A stretch of 64,000 bases of DNA from Leptoclinus maculatus (Eukaryota; Chordata; Actinopteri; Perciformes; Stichaeidae). The translations under genes and the position numbers were made by a program. Position 1 is the first letter of the stretch, and each line of letters opens with the position of its first letter. Shown here piece after piece: positions 47,996 to 60,260 of the stretch. The notes under the pieces were generated by a model that was not told where the DNA came from, made no database searches, and saw only the letters and a program-made list of their open reading frames with translations. The stretch lies in assembly GCA_032191485.1 (NCBI GenBank), contig JAVDOI010000171.1:5001-69000 (forward strand). Direction: 5' to 3'.

Positions 47996-48304
47996 GACCT
48001 GTCAATCACAGTAAGCCCCGCCCTAAAGCATACCCTGCTTTATGGTCTGTTTGACTCTAAATGGACCATAATGTACTAAATGAACATCATGCTGTATTGA
48101 AGAAGACTTGAAACTAGAGATTGAGACCATAAACTCATGTTTACAATGTTTACTGAGGTAATAGATCAAGAGAGAAGTAGAGTCATTTTCTCATAGACTT
48201 CTATACAACCAGAGGAGTCGCCCCCTGGTGGACACTAGAGAGAATGCAGGTTTTAGGACTCTTCAGCATCGGCTTCACTCGACAAAACCGGAGGTTGCCG
48301 CCTG
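47996..48304 (+). mobile_element. hAT-type miniature element, copy 4 (5'-truncated)
   Basis: It starts inside the element at GACCTGTCAATCACAG and runs to GGAGGTTGCCGCCTG. The body is almost the same as copies 1 and 2 (TGGACCATAATG, GAGTCGCCCCCTGGTGG). The first roughly 200 bp of the family are missing and no flanking duplication is seen. Confidence 0.82.
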
Positions 48305-48584
48305 GATATGACATGTGTGCACAGTACCACTCTACTCTGTGTGTGTGTGCGTCAGATTGATCTGTGTAACAGCCGTGAGTTACGTCTCTGCTGTGTTGTA
48401 TGTCAGCGTGTGTCCTTGGCGGGAGATGAGTTGTGGGAAAAGGGGGGATTTCAGCCCAATCCTGCTCATGACTGGCAACCCTTAAATCACTCAGCACTTT
48501 TGGCCCCCGGGGTCACGGCAAAACCAGATTAGATGAAAACCCACTCTCTCCATCTGTCTCTCTTTGTCACTGTCATTTTAAACC

Positions 48585-48905
48585 TAGGGGTCAGAGGGAT
48601 GATGAAAAAAAAATAGAGAGAGAGATGAAGAAAAAGTAAAGAAAGAGGAAAGACAGAGAGAGCGATGGGCGTGAGTAAGGATGGAGGCAGCATCATTTCC
48701 TCCATCATAACTCACAGCCATAGGAGAGGAGAAAAGCAAAGGAGAGGGGGATGAGGAGAGAGAATCGGCAAAGAGGTCGTGAAAGGAAAAGGTGAGAGGA
48801 GGATGGAGGAGGGAAGGGAGAAAGGAATAAATAAGATAGAGGGATGGTGAAAATATGACAGGGGTGAGGAGAGAGAGGCAAAGGAGTGAGGGAGGAAGAG
48901 GAGAA
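48585..48905 (+). repeat. Purine-rich (GGA/GAGA) low-complexity tract
   Basis: Over 300 bp of GA-rich sequence on the plus strand. The open frames on both strands here are compositional. Confidence 0.8.
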
Positions 48906-48954
48906 GGAAGGTCACACACACACACATGTACATGTTGCTTATTCAATACCCATC

Positions 48955-49085
48955 ACCATTGAATTCTATGTTGATTTTGGCGGCCCCTGTGGATCAGAGC
49001 GGTCGTGTTTCCATGAGCGCCACCACCTCGGGAACACCTTTCATTTGACTGCAGCAGGGTCTAACGTCCTGTGGCCCTCTGGCGT
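48955..49085 (+). mobile_element. Probable interspersed-repeat fragment
   Basis: AATTCTATGTTGATTTTGGC GGCCCCTGTGG resembles a repeat seen widely in fish genomes. No second copy is in this window. Confidence 0.3.
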
Positions 49086-49371
49086 TTATTTAAGTATAAA
49101 GAAATATTAACATCTACAAAGCTGAGGGGGGTTAACGCGTCATTGCAGGTGTTTGTTCAGCAGATGATTGGCGCTATGTGAGAAGTGAAGGGATCACCAA
49201 TGAAAATAACGAGTCTTTTTCACTTTCTATTTCACCTGATCATCAGTGTGTTTTCATTCCGTCCTGCTGCTCTCTGCGTTTCCAGGTGTGGCTGGCAGGG
49301 AAAGCCCTGTTCCCCTCGGCATCAGCTGTCAGGCCGGCTGACTCACCCGATGCATGTCTGGCTATTAATGA

Positions 49372-49409
<38 letters not shown>

Positions 49410-49489
49410 GATGTACAGTACACACATAGCTGCACCCACACATGGGGAAATTATTTGCTAATTGCTGCATGCTGAGGTACAAACACACA

Positions 49490-49490
<1 letters not shown>

Positions 49491-49549
<59 letters not shown>
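49491..49549 (+). repeat. (AC)n microsatellite
   Basis: An AC run of about 59 bp with one G interruption near its start. Confidence 0.95.
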
Positions 49550-49552
<3 letters not shown>

Positions 49553-49800
49553 ATAGAGGGCATTCCCATGTGTGGGTGACTCAGCGTCTGCGAGCGACAC
49601 AGACACAGACTGAGGAATGTAAACAGCAGCGGTCGCTGGTCCAAATCCCTGCAGAATGTGAGAGAACACGGCGTGGCTCTGTGGCTCTATTGCCCTGCGA
49701 GCACTCGACTGATACCAGCTGCTGTTTACTGTTTACACTCTATTTACCCGTGGACGCTGTTTTACCGCGTCGTCCTGCACTTCGACGCCACCCTGTTATA

Positions 49801-49803
<3 letters not shown>

Positions 49804-49857
<54 letters not shown>
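49804..49857 (+). repeat. (CT)27 microsatellite
   Basis: A perfect CT run of about 54 bp, the longest CT run in the window. Confidence 0.97.
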
Positions 49858-49859
<2 letters not shown>

Positions 49860-50273
49860 GTCAGAGAGTCGGATACTGAGAGACAGCCCTGTTGTGGAGA
49901 GAAGACTCTCAATGTAATGGCCTCTGTACTTTCCTAATAGTTTCTATTGACGTTTCCGTGAACGAAACAGAATCTGCAGTAGAATGGGGTTCGCTCAAGT
50001 ACAAATCTGAGGTACTTGTATTTCACTCAAGTATTTCCATTTGATTCCACTTCATTCTTCCATCCGACTACATCTTTCTACAGAACATGTTTTAAAAACA
50101 TCATATTTTACAGTGTTGTAAATGTAATCTAGAAAAACTGATCTTAATAAAAGACTAAATTACATCAAACTGACCGTATTCATGTGTAATGAAAAACTGT
50201 ATCGGTAAATAAAAGACCTTAAACGTGTGTGACAGTCTGGTTGATTTTCCTGTGTGTGTTTTCAATGCTCAAA

Positions 50274-50311
<38 letters not shown>

Positions 50312-50621
50312 CCCACTCATTCATTTGTCCCTTCCCATCCCTGCTGCTGCTGCTGCTGCAGGTGCTTCAGGTCCTTCATTCATAAAAACAGGCTGTGGAG
50401 GGGGGAAAAACAAAAGGAAGGATGTTGCACTTCAGCGGAGCAAAGAATGGACGCATTGTGTCCCACGACGCCACATTTCTCACACTTTTCATTTTTAAAG
50501 CAGTCTCAGTGGCTCAAGTTCACAATGTTGGGAAACAATTGCAGAGTTCACTTCCACTCACGCAACGCTGTTTCTGTTGTGGAGACATGAAGGCACGAAG
50601 TCAACAGCTGGAAACATGTGG

Positions 50622-50628
<7 letters not shown>

Positions 50629-50671
<43 letters not shown>
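50629..50671 (+). repeat. (AG)n microsatellite
   Basis: A perfect AG run of about 43 bp, 800 bp from the (CT)27 run and complementary to it. Confidence 0.97.
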
Positions 50672-50672
<1 letters not shown>

Positions 50673-50739
50673 TCGGCAGATTTTCACTCCTATTCCCTAA
50701 ACCATTGTTGTGTCGTTGGTGATCAATGGCTTTCAACCT

Positions 50740-50765
50740 GGGGGGGGGGGGGGGGGGGGGGGGGG
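50740..50765 (+). repeat. Poly-G run (26 G)
   Basis: The longest homopolymer G run in the window. It could form a G-quadruplex, and its length may be unreliable in short-read assembly. Confidence 0.95.
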
Positions 50766-50879
50766 CACGTGATGAGATTGAGTCATTCATTTTGTGTTAT
50801 GAAGTCCAGCTGCCCGGCCAGGCCTTCATGAACTCACTGGCTAGCTTTTCCCGGCCCAGAATCTAAACGTGGCGTATTC

Positions 50880-53100
50880 ACTTTCTTTATTCTGTTATTC
50901 GGATCACTGGGTCTTTCTTTAGTCCAGGTTTCATACAAATCGGACGTGTAGTTTTTCCGTAATCAATTAAACCGAAAACCTCGTTGACTAATAAGGGCGT
51001 TCTCAAAGTCAATAATAACTCCACGTTGAGCCACACAGAGGCCCCGACTGACTCACAGACAAACACCCAGCGTGAGTTACCTAACATCACCTGGAAGTAG
51101 ATTTATTTTGACTCATTCGTGTCCCAATCGGAGCCCAGGTGAGCTCAGCTAATCCCTCCCCTCGATCTCCCTTTCTCCACACCCATGGACACTCATGACC
51201 ACACCGTCCGCCCAGTAACCCCCCCAACCTGAGTCACCTCGCCCTGCACTGACCACAGCCCCCGGCCTCCCCCGGCTCAGCGGCATCGGCCCGCAGGGAT
51301 GCCGATCCTTCAGCCGCAGGCACGCCATCTTAAGCTACGCTAAGCTAACAATAGCCCCGTGGATTACCCTGTGATGAAACTGTGGTTTGGAGAGGAATTA
51401 GGGTATTTCTCGTGTGTTTACCCCCTCCTTTCTTTTTGATCCACAAGGATTGTTTTTGAATGGTTTCGACTTGCTGACTCGTGTGCGGTCGGACTCCACG
51501 GATAGCAACACTAGGAATTAGCTAACTGGGGTTTTTGTCGTCGCTCGATTGTTAGCGCTGGTGTGATTTCTCTTTAAGTGACTGGTGAGTCTTGTACACA
51601 AATACACACACTGACTAACACTCACCAACACACACACACATAAATAGAATAACTGATTCATAGAGTAGGCTTCATGATGCAGCAAACATCTGGTTTCATG
51701 TTTTAAAGATTGTTTGTGTGACTGATAGAACATCCTAACACAGCTATAGCATCACATGCTGTAGAATTCAACCCAAATCATGAATACATACATGGGCACC
51801 TCGTTAAAAGTGGGGGTGTAAGACTGGTGACAGACAAGAATAAGTATGGCAGCAAACACCTGAAAGTGCCATTTTCTGCCTTCAATCACTCCAGTTGAAG
51901 CTGCTCTTTCACTCTAAAGCTCAGATTATACAACACTATGGATCACAGTTATATATAACAGGGTTTCCCACAGGTAGGTGGACCTCGGACCATCTAGGGA
52001 GAACATGTTGTGTGTTAAATGCATCGATGATGAACTTTAAGAGTAAAACTATGAAGCTACAAATGAAGAACTTTGTGCTTTTGTAAACCATTTCTTGTGC
52101 TCTAAACAATTGAATCAGATGTGGCTCAGTGTTTCAATACAGGACAGGTGTGTTGCAGACATCACTGCGGACCCCTGACGCTCAAGAGTCAAGCGAGCCC
52201 CGGTTGACAGTGGCCCTGGGAGCGGCTCCGATAGGGACCAAAGGGACCAAAGGGTGCAGTGAGCTATAAATCCATCTCCCAGGTAAAAGGGGCGAGGTCT
52301 GGGCGACGGGTGCTGCAGCTCACGGTCGGAGCCGGACAATGTCCAGAGTTCATATGAGATAACGGCTTATTGTTTTAAACTCACGAACAAAAGGATGTTT
52401 AAAGAAATAGCAAAGTTGTTAAAATATATACTTCAGATGTTCTATTGTAAGACCATACTGTATATGTATATTCTGCTTAGTTTACCTAAACAATATTACA
52501 CTTTTTACTCAACAACTGGACATTTCTGGACAGTTTTTCACAAAACGATGAGCTAAATCTGTTCAGATATGGTGTAACATACTTAAACGCTACAAAAAGA
52601 AGATCAGTTTCATTACAAAGTCAAGGATATTTCTTTATATATAGAAAATACAGCACATCAAGATATAACGTGTACCAGATAGTACCATTTGAACACCTGG
52701 CAAAGACAAACAAGTAGATGATTTTATCAGCATTCAGGCTTTGACTGGTGGGATAGAAACCTGGAGATCATGTGGTAAAGTAATCTAACTCAAAGGCCCA
52801 CTTATCAGCTTTTAATCGTGTCTCACTTGTCTTCATCAGAGAGTTCCCATTGAATGCTGTGGATGGTTTTGACGTTTGCATTCTGTGTGACAGTACTCAA
52901 AAATATTTATGGACGTGTGAATTATCCGCACCCCCCCGTGTGTAAACACCTTTAATATGTAACAATGTAGTAACTTAAATACTTCTGTGTGATTATAATG
53001 AACCCAAATGATCATTATAATGTGGTTTTAATCTTCTTCACTTACATATTCACACTCTCAACATGAAATATATCAAAGAAGAACACAAGGAGCAGTTTGG
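50880..53100. other. No gene confirmed; mixed unique sequence
   Basis: A G+C-rich stretch at 51130-51310 carries a good plus-strand donor (GCCCAG|GTGAGC) at 51136 without a matching acceptor. A 74-codon minus-strand frame (52115-52339) starting MSGSDRELQHPSP is G+C-rich and balanced but matches nothing I know. The rest shows no structure. Confidence 0.4.
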
Positions 53101-53118
53101 AAGGATGGTAACACATGT

Positions 53119-53120
<2 letters not shown>

Positions 53121-53187
<67 letters not shown>
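53121..53187 (+). repeat. (AC)n microsatellite
   Basis: A perfect AC run of about 67 bp. An imperfect (GT)n run follows in opposite sense at 53280-53372. Confidence 0.97.
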
Positions 53188-53188
<1 letters not shown>

Positions 53189-53459
53189 CAGATCTGTGGT
53201 AATGACAGAGCAGTCGGTTTGCAGGATCCATTCTGTCCAACCGTCCTCCTTCATCCTCAGCTTTGACTCAGACCCACCATGTGTGTGTGTGAGTGTGTGT
53301 GTCTGTGTCTGTGTGTGTGTATGTGTGTGTCTGTGTGTGTATGTGTGTGTGTCTGTGTGTGTGTGTGTGTCTGTGGGAGGACTAGTTTGAGTTTTTTAAC
53401 GACATTTTTAGAAAGTGATGACATTTGGTCCAGTCCTCAGTACTTCAAAGAGCCGTTTG

Positions 53460-53580
53460 AGGGTTAGACTTGGTCATAGGGTTAAGGTTTAGGTTTAGTT
53501 TGAGGGTTAAAGGCCGGAGGAGATGTAGTGTTTTGTCAACGAGGGTCCCCACAACTATAGAAGCACGAGTGTGTTTCTCC
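53460..53580 (+). repeat. Microsatellite-associated repeat, copy 3
   Basis: GGGTTAAGGTTTAGGTTTAG, GAGGGTTAAAGG, GAGGGTCCCCACAACTATAG and AAGCACGAGTGTGT. This is the TTAGGG-like plus GGTCCCCACAA arrangement often found next to TG repeats in fish DNA. Confidence 0.55.
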
Positions 53581-53981
53581 GTGTGCGGTAGGAAGTCTGA
53601 ATATTCCTTTCTACTTTTTGCTTTGAAGTTTCAGCAAAATCATCCCACTTCTCTGCTGCACACGCACACAAACACAAATACAAACACACGCAGATGTTGT
53701 GAGCGTACTCATTCATCAGGCCGATCAAAAGACGTGCACACGCACACACACACATGCACAAAGCTCATCCATCATGCAAGCAGAAGGCGCACACGTAGAC
53801 ACACGGCAGAATCTGTGTGCGTCTAATAAACAGGCCTATAAATAACTGGAGAGGATGAGACATCCAGCGTTTCTGTTGTGGTTTCGTGTTTTGTCGCTGG
53901 AAGATCCTGCAGACACACAAACATCCCCCAACGGTAATTACCGTCTCCGCGGACACTGACGACTGACGGGCCCCCTCTCAG

Positions 53982-54065
53982 CCAATCGCAGGCCGAGGAG
54001 GGGAAGGGTGACTCTCTAACTCCGCCCTGGCTGCGGATGTTTCTTCACGCCATCCTGGACTGTCG
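53982..54065 (+). other. Candidate internal exon (unidentified), 84 nt
   Basis: An acceptor (GACGGGCCCCCTCTCAG) precedes the block and a good donor (GACTGTCG|GTGAGCCAG) follows. It is a multiple of three, and exactly one frame is open, reading QSQAEEGKGDSLTPPWLRMF and LHAILDC. The block is richer in G+C than its flanks. It also contains CCAATCG, so a first non-coding exon near a promoter is an alternative. I cannot name the protein. Confidence 0.3.
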
Positions 54066-54345
54066 GTGAGCCAGCAGCGAAAAACAGGTGAAAAAAACTC
54101 CAACCGTAAAAAAAAATGAGATGTGTATTCGTTTCACTTTGGTACGTGTGCATGTCACATTATGTACTAAAACATCTCCATAGATGCATCTCAATCAAAT
54201 GAGGTAATACATCACGCAGTAAGTTTATGAGAGCATCACAACATTGTGTTTACTATTGAATTTGAGTTATTGTTGCCTTTCAAAATAAAATGGTCTTAAT
54301 CAAATAATGTACATGAAGAGAGACTGTTGCTGGACTTTCGCAGGA

Positions 54346-54412
54346 AAATGGAAAAAAATGAGAAGTAACTTTTAAGAACTATTGTATGAGGATACATTAA
54401 AGAGGTGTACAT
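54346..54412 (+). mobile_element. Interspersed repeat family A, end fragment
   Basis: AAAAATGAGAAGTAACTTTT, then TATGAGGATAC matches 12350-12410. It ends only 8 bp before the target-site duplication of the hAT relic at 54428. Confidence 0.5.
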
Positions 54413-54427
54413 ATGATGCTGTTATAC

Positions 54428-55414
54428 AAGTGGTGGGCCGTCAGGGCCAGCAAAGCCTTCTCTGCTGGCCTAAACAGAATCACAAAGTTATAGCTACGAT
54501 ATTGTTGATTGTCATAGTGTTCAACCAATCAGATCTTTAGTTTGACATGTTGGGCGTATTCTTTGACGTGCCAGAGCCTTCTAGCTGGCCTAGCCATACG
54601 TGATTGGTCAGTGGGCTAGCCTGACATGTTGGGCGGTGACAATCCCAATATCTGCTGCCTCTGTCGAGCGGACATTTTCAGCCCTCAAACGCATTAAAAC
54701 GTATTCAAGAAATACAACTGGGGAGGCTCGACTGTCTTCACTGGCGTCCATGAATCCAGAAGGACTTCTTACTGGAACTAAAACGCACGGATGTACTGAA
54801 CAACCGTGAGATTAAACTCTTTATTAACAAAGAAAGGAGGATGGACTTTGTCTTTAAATAGTGAACAGCAGCTCTGGTAAGTTAAATGCGTTTGTTTTTA
54901 CATCTGCAGTAGCTTTAATATGCTTGTTTATATATTATTATTTGTACAACTTGTTTTTATGAAGATGGATTTTTGTTTGGTTTTATATGTGATAGGAACC
55001 ATTGTTACATCCTATGTTGCTCTGGGGACACATTTAGCCGGTGCCAGTGTTGCCAACTTGGCGACTTTCTCGCTAAATCTGGCGACTTTCCAAACCCTCA
55101 TGACGACTTTTTTTGTCAAAAGCTTTTTCTGGTGTTATTGGAGACTTTTCTGGTGTTTTGACTCTGACGTTAAAGCACGTACGTTCTGCACTGCCGTGAG
55201 CCCCTCCGCCACCCCAAAGCACTCACAGGCGCACTCTCTCTCTCGCGCAGCAGTCCCAGCTGCAGTCAGAGCAGAGAGGAGACGCAGTCTCGCCGTATTC
55301 TCTGCAGTTAGTGTATTTATAGGTATTGAGCTTCATTTTTACACAAAACAAATAATAACCGTGTTTCAGCTGCAGGACAGAAGGCCCAGGTATACAATGC
55401 ACGGCCCGCCACTG
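54428..55414 (+). mobile_element. hAT transposon relic with terminal inverted repeats and 8-bp TSD
   Basis: Left end AAGTGGTGGGCCGTCAGGG and inverted right end CAGTGGCGGGCCGTGCATTG form short terminal repeats. The flanks TGTTATAC (54420-54427) and CGTTATAC (55415-55422) are an 8-bp duplication with one mismatch. Inside, a plus-strand frame (about 54630-54861) shows the hAT C-terminal dimerisation signature: PISAASVERTFSALKRIK, TTGEARLSSLASM, and after a frameshift near 54770 the frame NREIKLFINKERRMDFVFK, ending TAG at 54859-54861. The N-terminal and catalytic parts are absent, so the element is an internally deleted relic. Two GACATGTTGGGCG copies lie near the left end. The right half (54980-55370) is non-coding. 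Confidence 0.88.
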
Positions 55415-55764
55415 CGTTATACTGACCCATGTTCATTAAATTACACCCATTTGATTACATTACATAATTAACAAATAAAGCTTAAGTCTGAGGTTCACGT
55501 CTCTGCAAAACTTGACCCGCATCAGACCCGCATCCCGGCCCTGGTCAGGAGAAGGGGGACGAAGGACATCTGGCTGAACCAGTCGGCCAACACGTCGCTG
55601 AACGAGTGAGCTTAATGGAGGAGAGAGTGACTACGAGGGTCCGGTGACCTGATGGAGGGGGAGTCCTTTGTTTATGTACGTAAACAGGAAACACACACAG
55701 GCACAATGGAAAGGATTCATCCCTTTGATTGTCAAGGCTGTGAGAAAAACTGGACTTCAAGCTG

Positions 55765-55769
<5 letters not shown>

Positions 55770-55817
<48 letters not shown>
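55770..55817 (+). repeat. (GT)n microsatellite
   Basis: A perfect GT run of about 48 bp. Confidence 0.95.
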
Positions 55818-55818
<1 letters not shown>

Positions 55819-56010
55819 TGGTATTGTTGCCATGAGGCACCTGCTGCCTTTCTTTTCCAACCACTGAGTAAGGGGAAAAAAAACCCAGATGTGAATACAC
55901 GGATGTAATGTAATGTGATTTAGTGACGAAGCGGCACATGAACAGAAGGTCACATGACATAACGTCTTCAGTAGAAGTACCGGTCCCCTGAGTAAGAGTC
56001 CTACCCTGAT

Positions 56011-56200
56011 GCTGCGTTCACAACAAACACAAAGCGACGTTTTTGCATCACAAGATTACACACAATGTCGCAAAAGGAGGCGAAATCTTGCTTGGGAGGC
56101 ATGGATTATGCAAATTACATTATGCGAAATTCGCCTCAGTTGTTGAATCAGAAACGGAGAAAAAAAACTACTGTAGCCGTAGTTGTTCACCCAGATCTCT
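56011..56200 (+). mobile_element. Probable interspersed-repeat fragment
   Basis: GCTGCGTTCACAACAAACAC, then AAAGCGACGTTTTTGCATCA CAAGATTACAC and GAAATTCGCCTCAGTTGTTG have the style of a fish DNA-transposon-derived repeat. There is no second copy in the window. Confidence 0.35.
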
Positions 56201-56876
56201 ACGATACCTCATGTTAGTAGAGACCGGACACAACTATGTGTATAACTGTATAAACCATATGGTATGTGAGTGTGGATGGAGCAGCTACAATTTAAGCAAA
56301 GCCTAGCACCCATTTTAAAAGTGGTTTGCTTGTCGTCGTGGCGGAGAGAATCATCTAGTTATTTCGGCATCCTTTTTATCTGTTTACAGCAATTTAACCA
56401 CAGCTGAATTGTTTATTTTGTGTTCATACAGCTGAAGTAAACCAGCCAGACCAGACGGACGGAGGCCCCCCTTTGTTGTCTGTGTGAGACGCACCGGGCT
56501 TTCAAAGCGCTCCGATGTAAACCCATTAGCGTCATTATTAGATGCTCAGAGCAACTAGCGTAGCATTAAGAGCAAGAAAGACTGCGGAGGTTGGATGAGT
56601 CAAACAAACACGGGACTTTCACCCAGCAGACCTGAGAGTTATTTTACTTTACTTTTGTGACGTAACTCAGGGTAAAAGTCCAAACAAGTAGTTTTGTGTA
56701 TCCAACAATATTTAACATGAAATTGGAAATGTTTTCATTCAAATCATTGAAAGTGTAGTTTTCATTATTGCCATTGTTTTTATGACATTTTGCACACATG
56801 TGCCCAGCCATGCACGTGCAAAACACATTGACAGGCCGACATTTATGAGTATGAACGTATAAACATGAGCATGTGA

Positions 56877-56915
<39 letters not shown>

Positions 56916-57025
56916 CTGAGAATAGCTCTGAACAGGAAGTCTAAATCCAGCCTGGACCAGGAAGAAAAGTGTGTGAGAGGAACAAACAAATCAGGAAATC
57001 CTACCGCCCACCCCTCTCCTCCACA

Positions 57026-57126
<101 letters not shown>

Positions 57127-58292
57127 GCAGGGTAACTACATCCCCGCTCACTTTTATCGCGTCTTTTGCGGACATTTAGTCTGTATTTAATCCATTTCAT
57201 ATTTATCATATTTTAGATCTATCTTCTGCAGAAGTGTGCAGAAGTAACTCACTGATGAAGATGTAAGCAAAGCTGTAAACTGTTGCATGAAAAGGATTCA
57301 TTTTTTCCTGCTGTCGATGAAATGTTTCGCTCAAACGGTGTTTTTTTCGTGAGTTTTTCTTCATCAGCAGACTGAGAGGTGTGTTCTCAAAGACTTCAAA
57401 GTGAGTTTTAGAGGTAGCACTTTTGCATATAAAGAAAATGGAATGATGCAATTAGTTCCAAATGTGATTTCCTGTCTGGTAATTTCAGAATGAGCTGTCA
57501 AACAAACACACACAGGCGCACAAACACACCCACAAACAGAGCGTCCGCTTTCAGCAAACATCAGTTGGAACAACATGACGAGTCAAAAAGTCTGCTTGAG
57601 AATCGAGGGGGAAACATGCTCGAGTTATCTCATCCAACAAAGAGAGTCGAATCTATATTCTTATTATGATAATCTACCTTATTATCATGTTTTATTGTAA
57701 AATTATGTTCAAAATTTCAAACAAAATAGCATCTTTAGCAAAAACGGTGAGAGGGAAGGCCTTTTTTTTTGTCAATTAATTCACACAATATATATTTTCC
57801 AAACTGTTATTTGTGTCATAAATACTTTCATACGGAACGTGAATATTACGCGGCTTAAAAGCAGCGCTTCTTTTACAGAATAAAGTTGATTTTTATGAGC
57901 TTTTGCATACTCAAAACGTACACTATAGTGTTTCGACAACATGTGAACCAAGACCGCAAACTTTATTGCTCATTTCAACCGTGACAAAGGCAGCGCGGAC
58001 CAGATTAACTCCTTCTGTTCTTACCTTTCACAATAAAAGCCCCAGACATATACAGTGTAACTGGTTACCACAGAGAACTGGTGTGGCCTCGTCAGCCGTG
58101 GTTGATTCAACTCGTGTCAGGAAGCGGATTGAAAATGGTAAAGAAAAACATTTGTAACATGAAAATACAGAAACAAATACACAAGAGACAAAAGGAGTTC
58201 TGATTTATTGTTGACATCCATGGAATCAGGAGCGTTATGCGTTATGATATTACACATGTGAAATGAGCCTAGCTGTTAGCACACACACCTGC

Positions 58293-58294
<2 letters not shown>

Positions 58295-58342
<48 letters not shown>

Positions 58343-58377
58343 GAGGAAGTAGGATTCGTTTTTTCCCTGAGGAAGTC

Positions 58378-58437
<60 letters not shown>
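58295..58437 (+). repeat. Paired (AC)n and (GT)n runs, inverted
   Basis: AC run at 58295-58339 and GT run at 58381-58437, separated by about 41 bp. The two arms are complementary and could form a long hairpin. Confidence 0.95.
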
Positions 58438-58441
<4 letters not shown>

Positions 58442-58449
58442 TCTCAGGC

Positions 58450-58690
58450 CGGCCGGTACTTCCTCCTCCTCCTCGTCCTCCTCTTCTTCTTTTGTCGTTT
58501 GTTCCTCCTCCAGCTGGACTCCAGACAGGAAACAGATGCTGCCCCCCTCCCTCTTTCTCCCTTTTCTTTTCCTCCTCTCCTTTTTAATCTCTCTTCCTCC
58601 CTTTCTCTCTCTCTCTCTCTCTCTCCATCTCTTCTCCCTTTTCTCTTTTCCTTCCACAAATCCTGCATCTTTTTCCTCTCTGTATTGTAG
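58450..58690 (+). repeat. Pyrimidine-rich tract
   Basis: TCC/CTT-rich sequence with a (CT)n run at 58603-58625. Open frames here are compositional. Confidence 0.85.
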
Positions 58691-58694
58691 GTTG

Positions 58695-58752
58695 TCTCAC
58701 CCTCTTCCTCACGTCTCACCCTCTTCCTCACGTCTCACCCTCTTCCTCACGT
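58695..58752 (+). repeat. Three tandem copies of a 19-bp unit
   Basis: CTCACCCTCTTCCTCACGT is repeated three times head to tail. Confidence 0.93.
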
Positions 58753-59260
58753 CCTCTCTCTTTCTTTTTCACTTCCAGCTCTTGTTTATTGTATCCTTTC
58801 TTCCTTCCTCTCCAATCTGCTCCGGTTATGTTGTTATTTATTTCTCTCCTCTTTCTTTCTCTACCTTCTTTGTCTTTCTTTATCTCTCCTCGTCTCTCTC
58901 TGATGCAGTAGAACTGGACCTGTCGTTTTTATTCCATCACATTCTTTTCTCCTGCCAAATAAAGACAATATAAACATAAACATTCATGAAAACAATAATA
59001 CAGTAAATACTGTATGTTTAATAGAGTTTTATTGCTTTTTTACAGATTATTACTGGAAGCAATGGAAGTGATGAAAACTGTAAATGAGATATTAAACATT
59101 TATTATTACATCTTATAATATTTTCTTCACTTGATATCTCCAAACTGTTTCTTTAAGGGTGTACTCCATAGTATTATTAAACATTTCCATTTAATCATTC
59201 TTCATGTATCAACAACAAATGTCGACAGTTATCTGAAAGTTTTGCATTTGAAAAAAATGC

Positions 59261-59340
59261 GTGTGTGTGTGTGACAGAGAGAGAGTGTGTGTGTGTGTGT
59301 GTGACAGAGAGAGAGTGTGTGTGTGTGTGTGTGTGTGTGT
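59261..59340 (+). repeat. (GT)n array with repeated GACAGAGAGAGA
   Basis: Two GT runs, each followed by GACAGAGAGAGAGTG, then a third GT run. Confidence 0.9.
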
Positions 59341-60099
59341 TATTGGCAGTGTGTCGCCACCTAGTGGTTATGCAGATACTGCAGGTGTAATTGATAAACA
59401 TAATTGATGGCTCATGTCCCAGTTAGCCATCAAAGTCAACTAGCATGTCCAATATCTGGATACCTAATGACATCATCATTCTTAATCATATTTACACCAT
59501 GGTGCTTTTTCTCCTCTAGCAAAATGTCTGAAAAGGTTTGATGGTCATGACGTGTCAGACAAGACAATACTGGAGGAATACAGGGAAATAAGGAATGTTA
59601 CTGCTTATCCAAGAAAGGATTTATGAACACTAAACTTTGGAGGTATCATCATTTCTCTTGTGCGCCCTAATATCTCCTGATGAAGCTACGTTTATTCGCT
59701 CCAAACCAACAGATGGAAACGCGACTCACTCACGTTTCTTTTTGGCAACATTTCAAAAGTTGTTGTTCTTCTTTTCTTTACGCGTTGTGGTTCAGTTCAC
59801 TTTGACTCACACGGACGTGTTTTCACCTCAGCTAGAGGTGTCGTCTTATCATTGACCTTATATGTACACAGTCCTGTGGGCATTAAAACTCACTTTACAA
59901 TTTCATGTTGCCAAAACAACACATTCTCGCTCCCAACTCGATGCTTGTTCTGTGGCCCCTCGAGCACCAGCGTCTTTTCAAAATAAACTTCTGTTTTCCC
60001 TGGAAACGCACAGTCTCTGCTCTCAGTCTCTTTTCAAAATAAACCTCCAAAGTAAGTTTAATAACTCAACAGAACTACTTAGGTTTGGTGTTTGGAAGT

Positions 60100-60260
60100 G
60101 AGATAAAATAACTCAATGTTGACTTGGGTTTCACACGGGACACTGTCGGCGGTCTCCTGGGTGAGAGTCCTGTGTTTGTTTTACCCATCCAACCTCGGAC
60201 TTTCTTGCTCTTTATGCTGCGTTCATGCATTGACAAAGCGGGGCGGTATATTTGACGAGT
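60100..60260 (+). mobile_element. Interspersed repeat family A, 3' part
   Basis: AATGTTGACTTGGGTTTCAC, ACGGGACACTG, GGTCTCCTGGGTGAGAGTCC and TGTGTTTGTTT match 38200-38275 in order. The continuation ATGCTGCGTTCATGCATTG is not present in the 38-kb copy. Confidence 0.65.

Noticed and set aside
48585..48946. 120-codon minus-strand frame rich in Ser, Leu, Pro and Phe
   Set aside because: It arises from the GGA/GAGA-rich tract and is compositional.
58383..58973. 196-codon plus-strand frame
   Set aside because: It begins in a (GT)n run and continues through a CT-rich tract, giving a Ser/Leu/Phe low-complexity peptide without domains.
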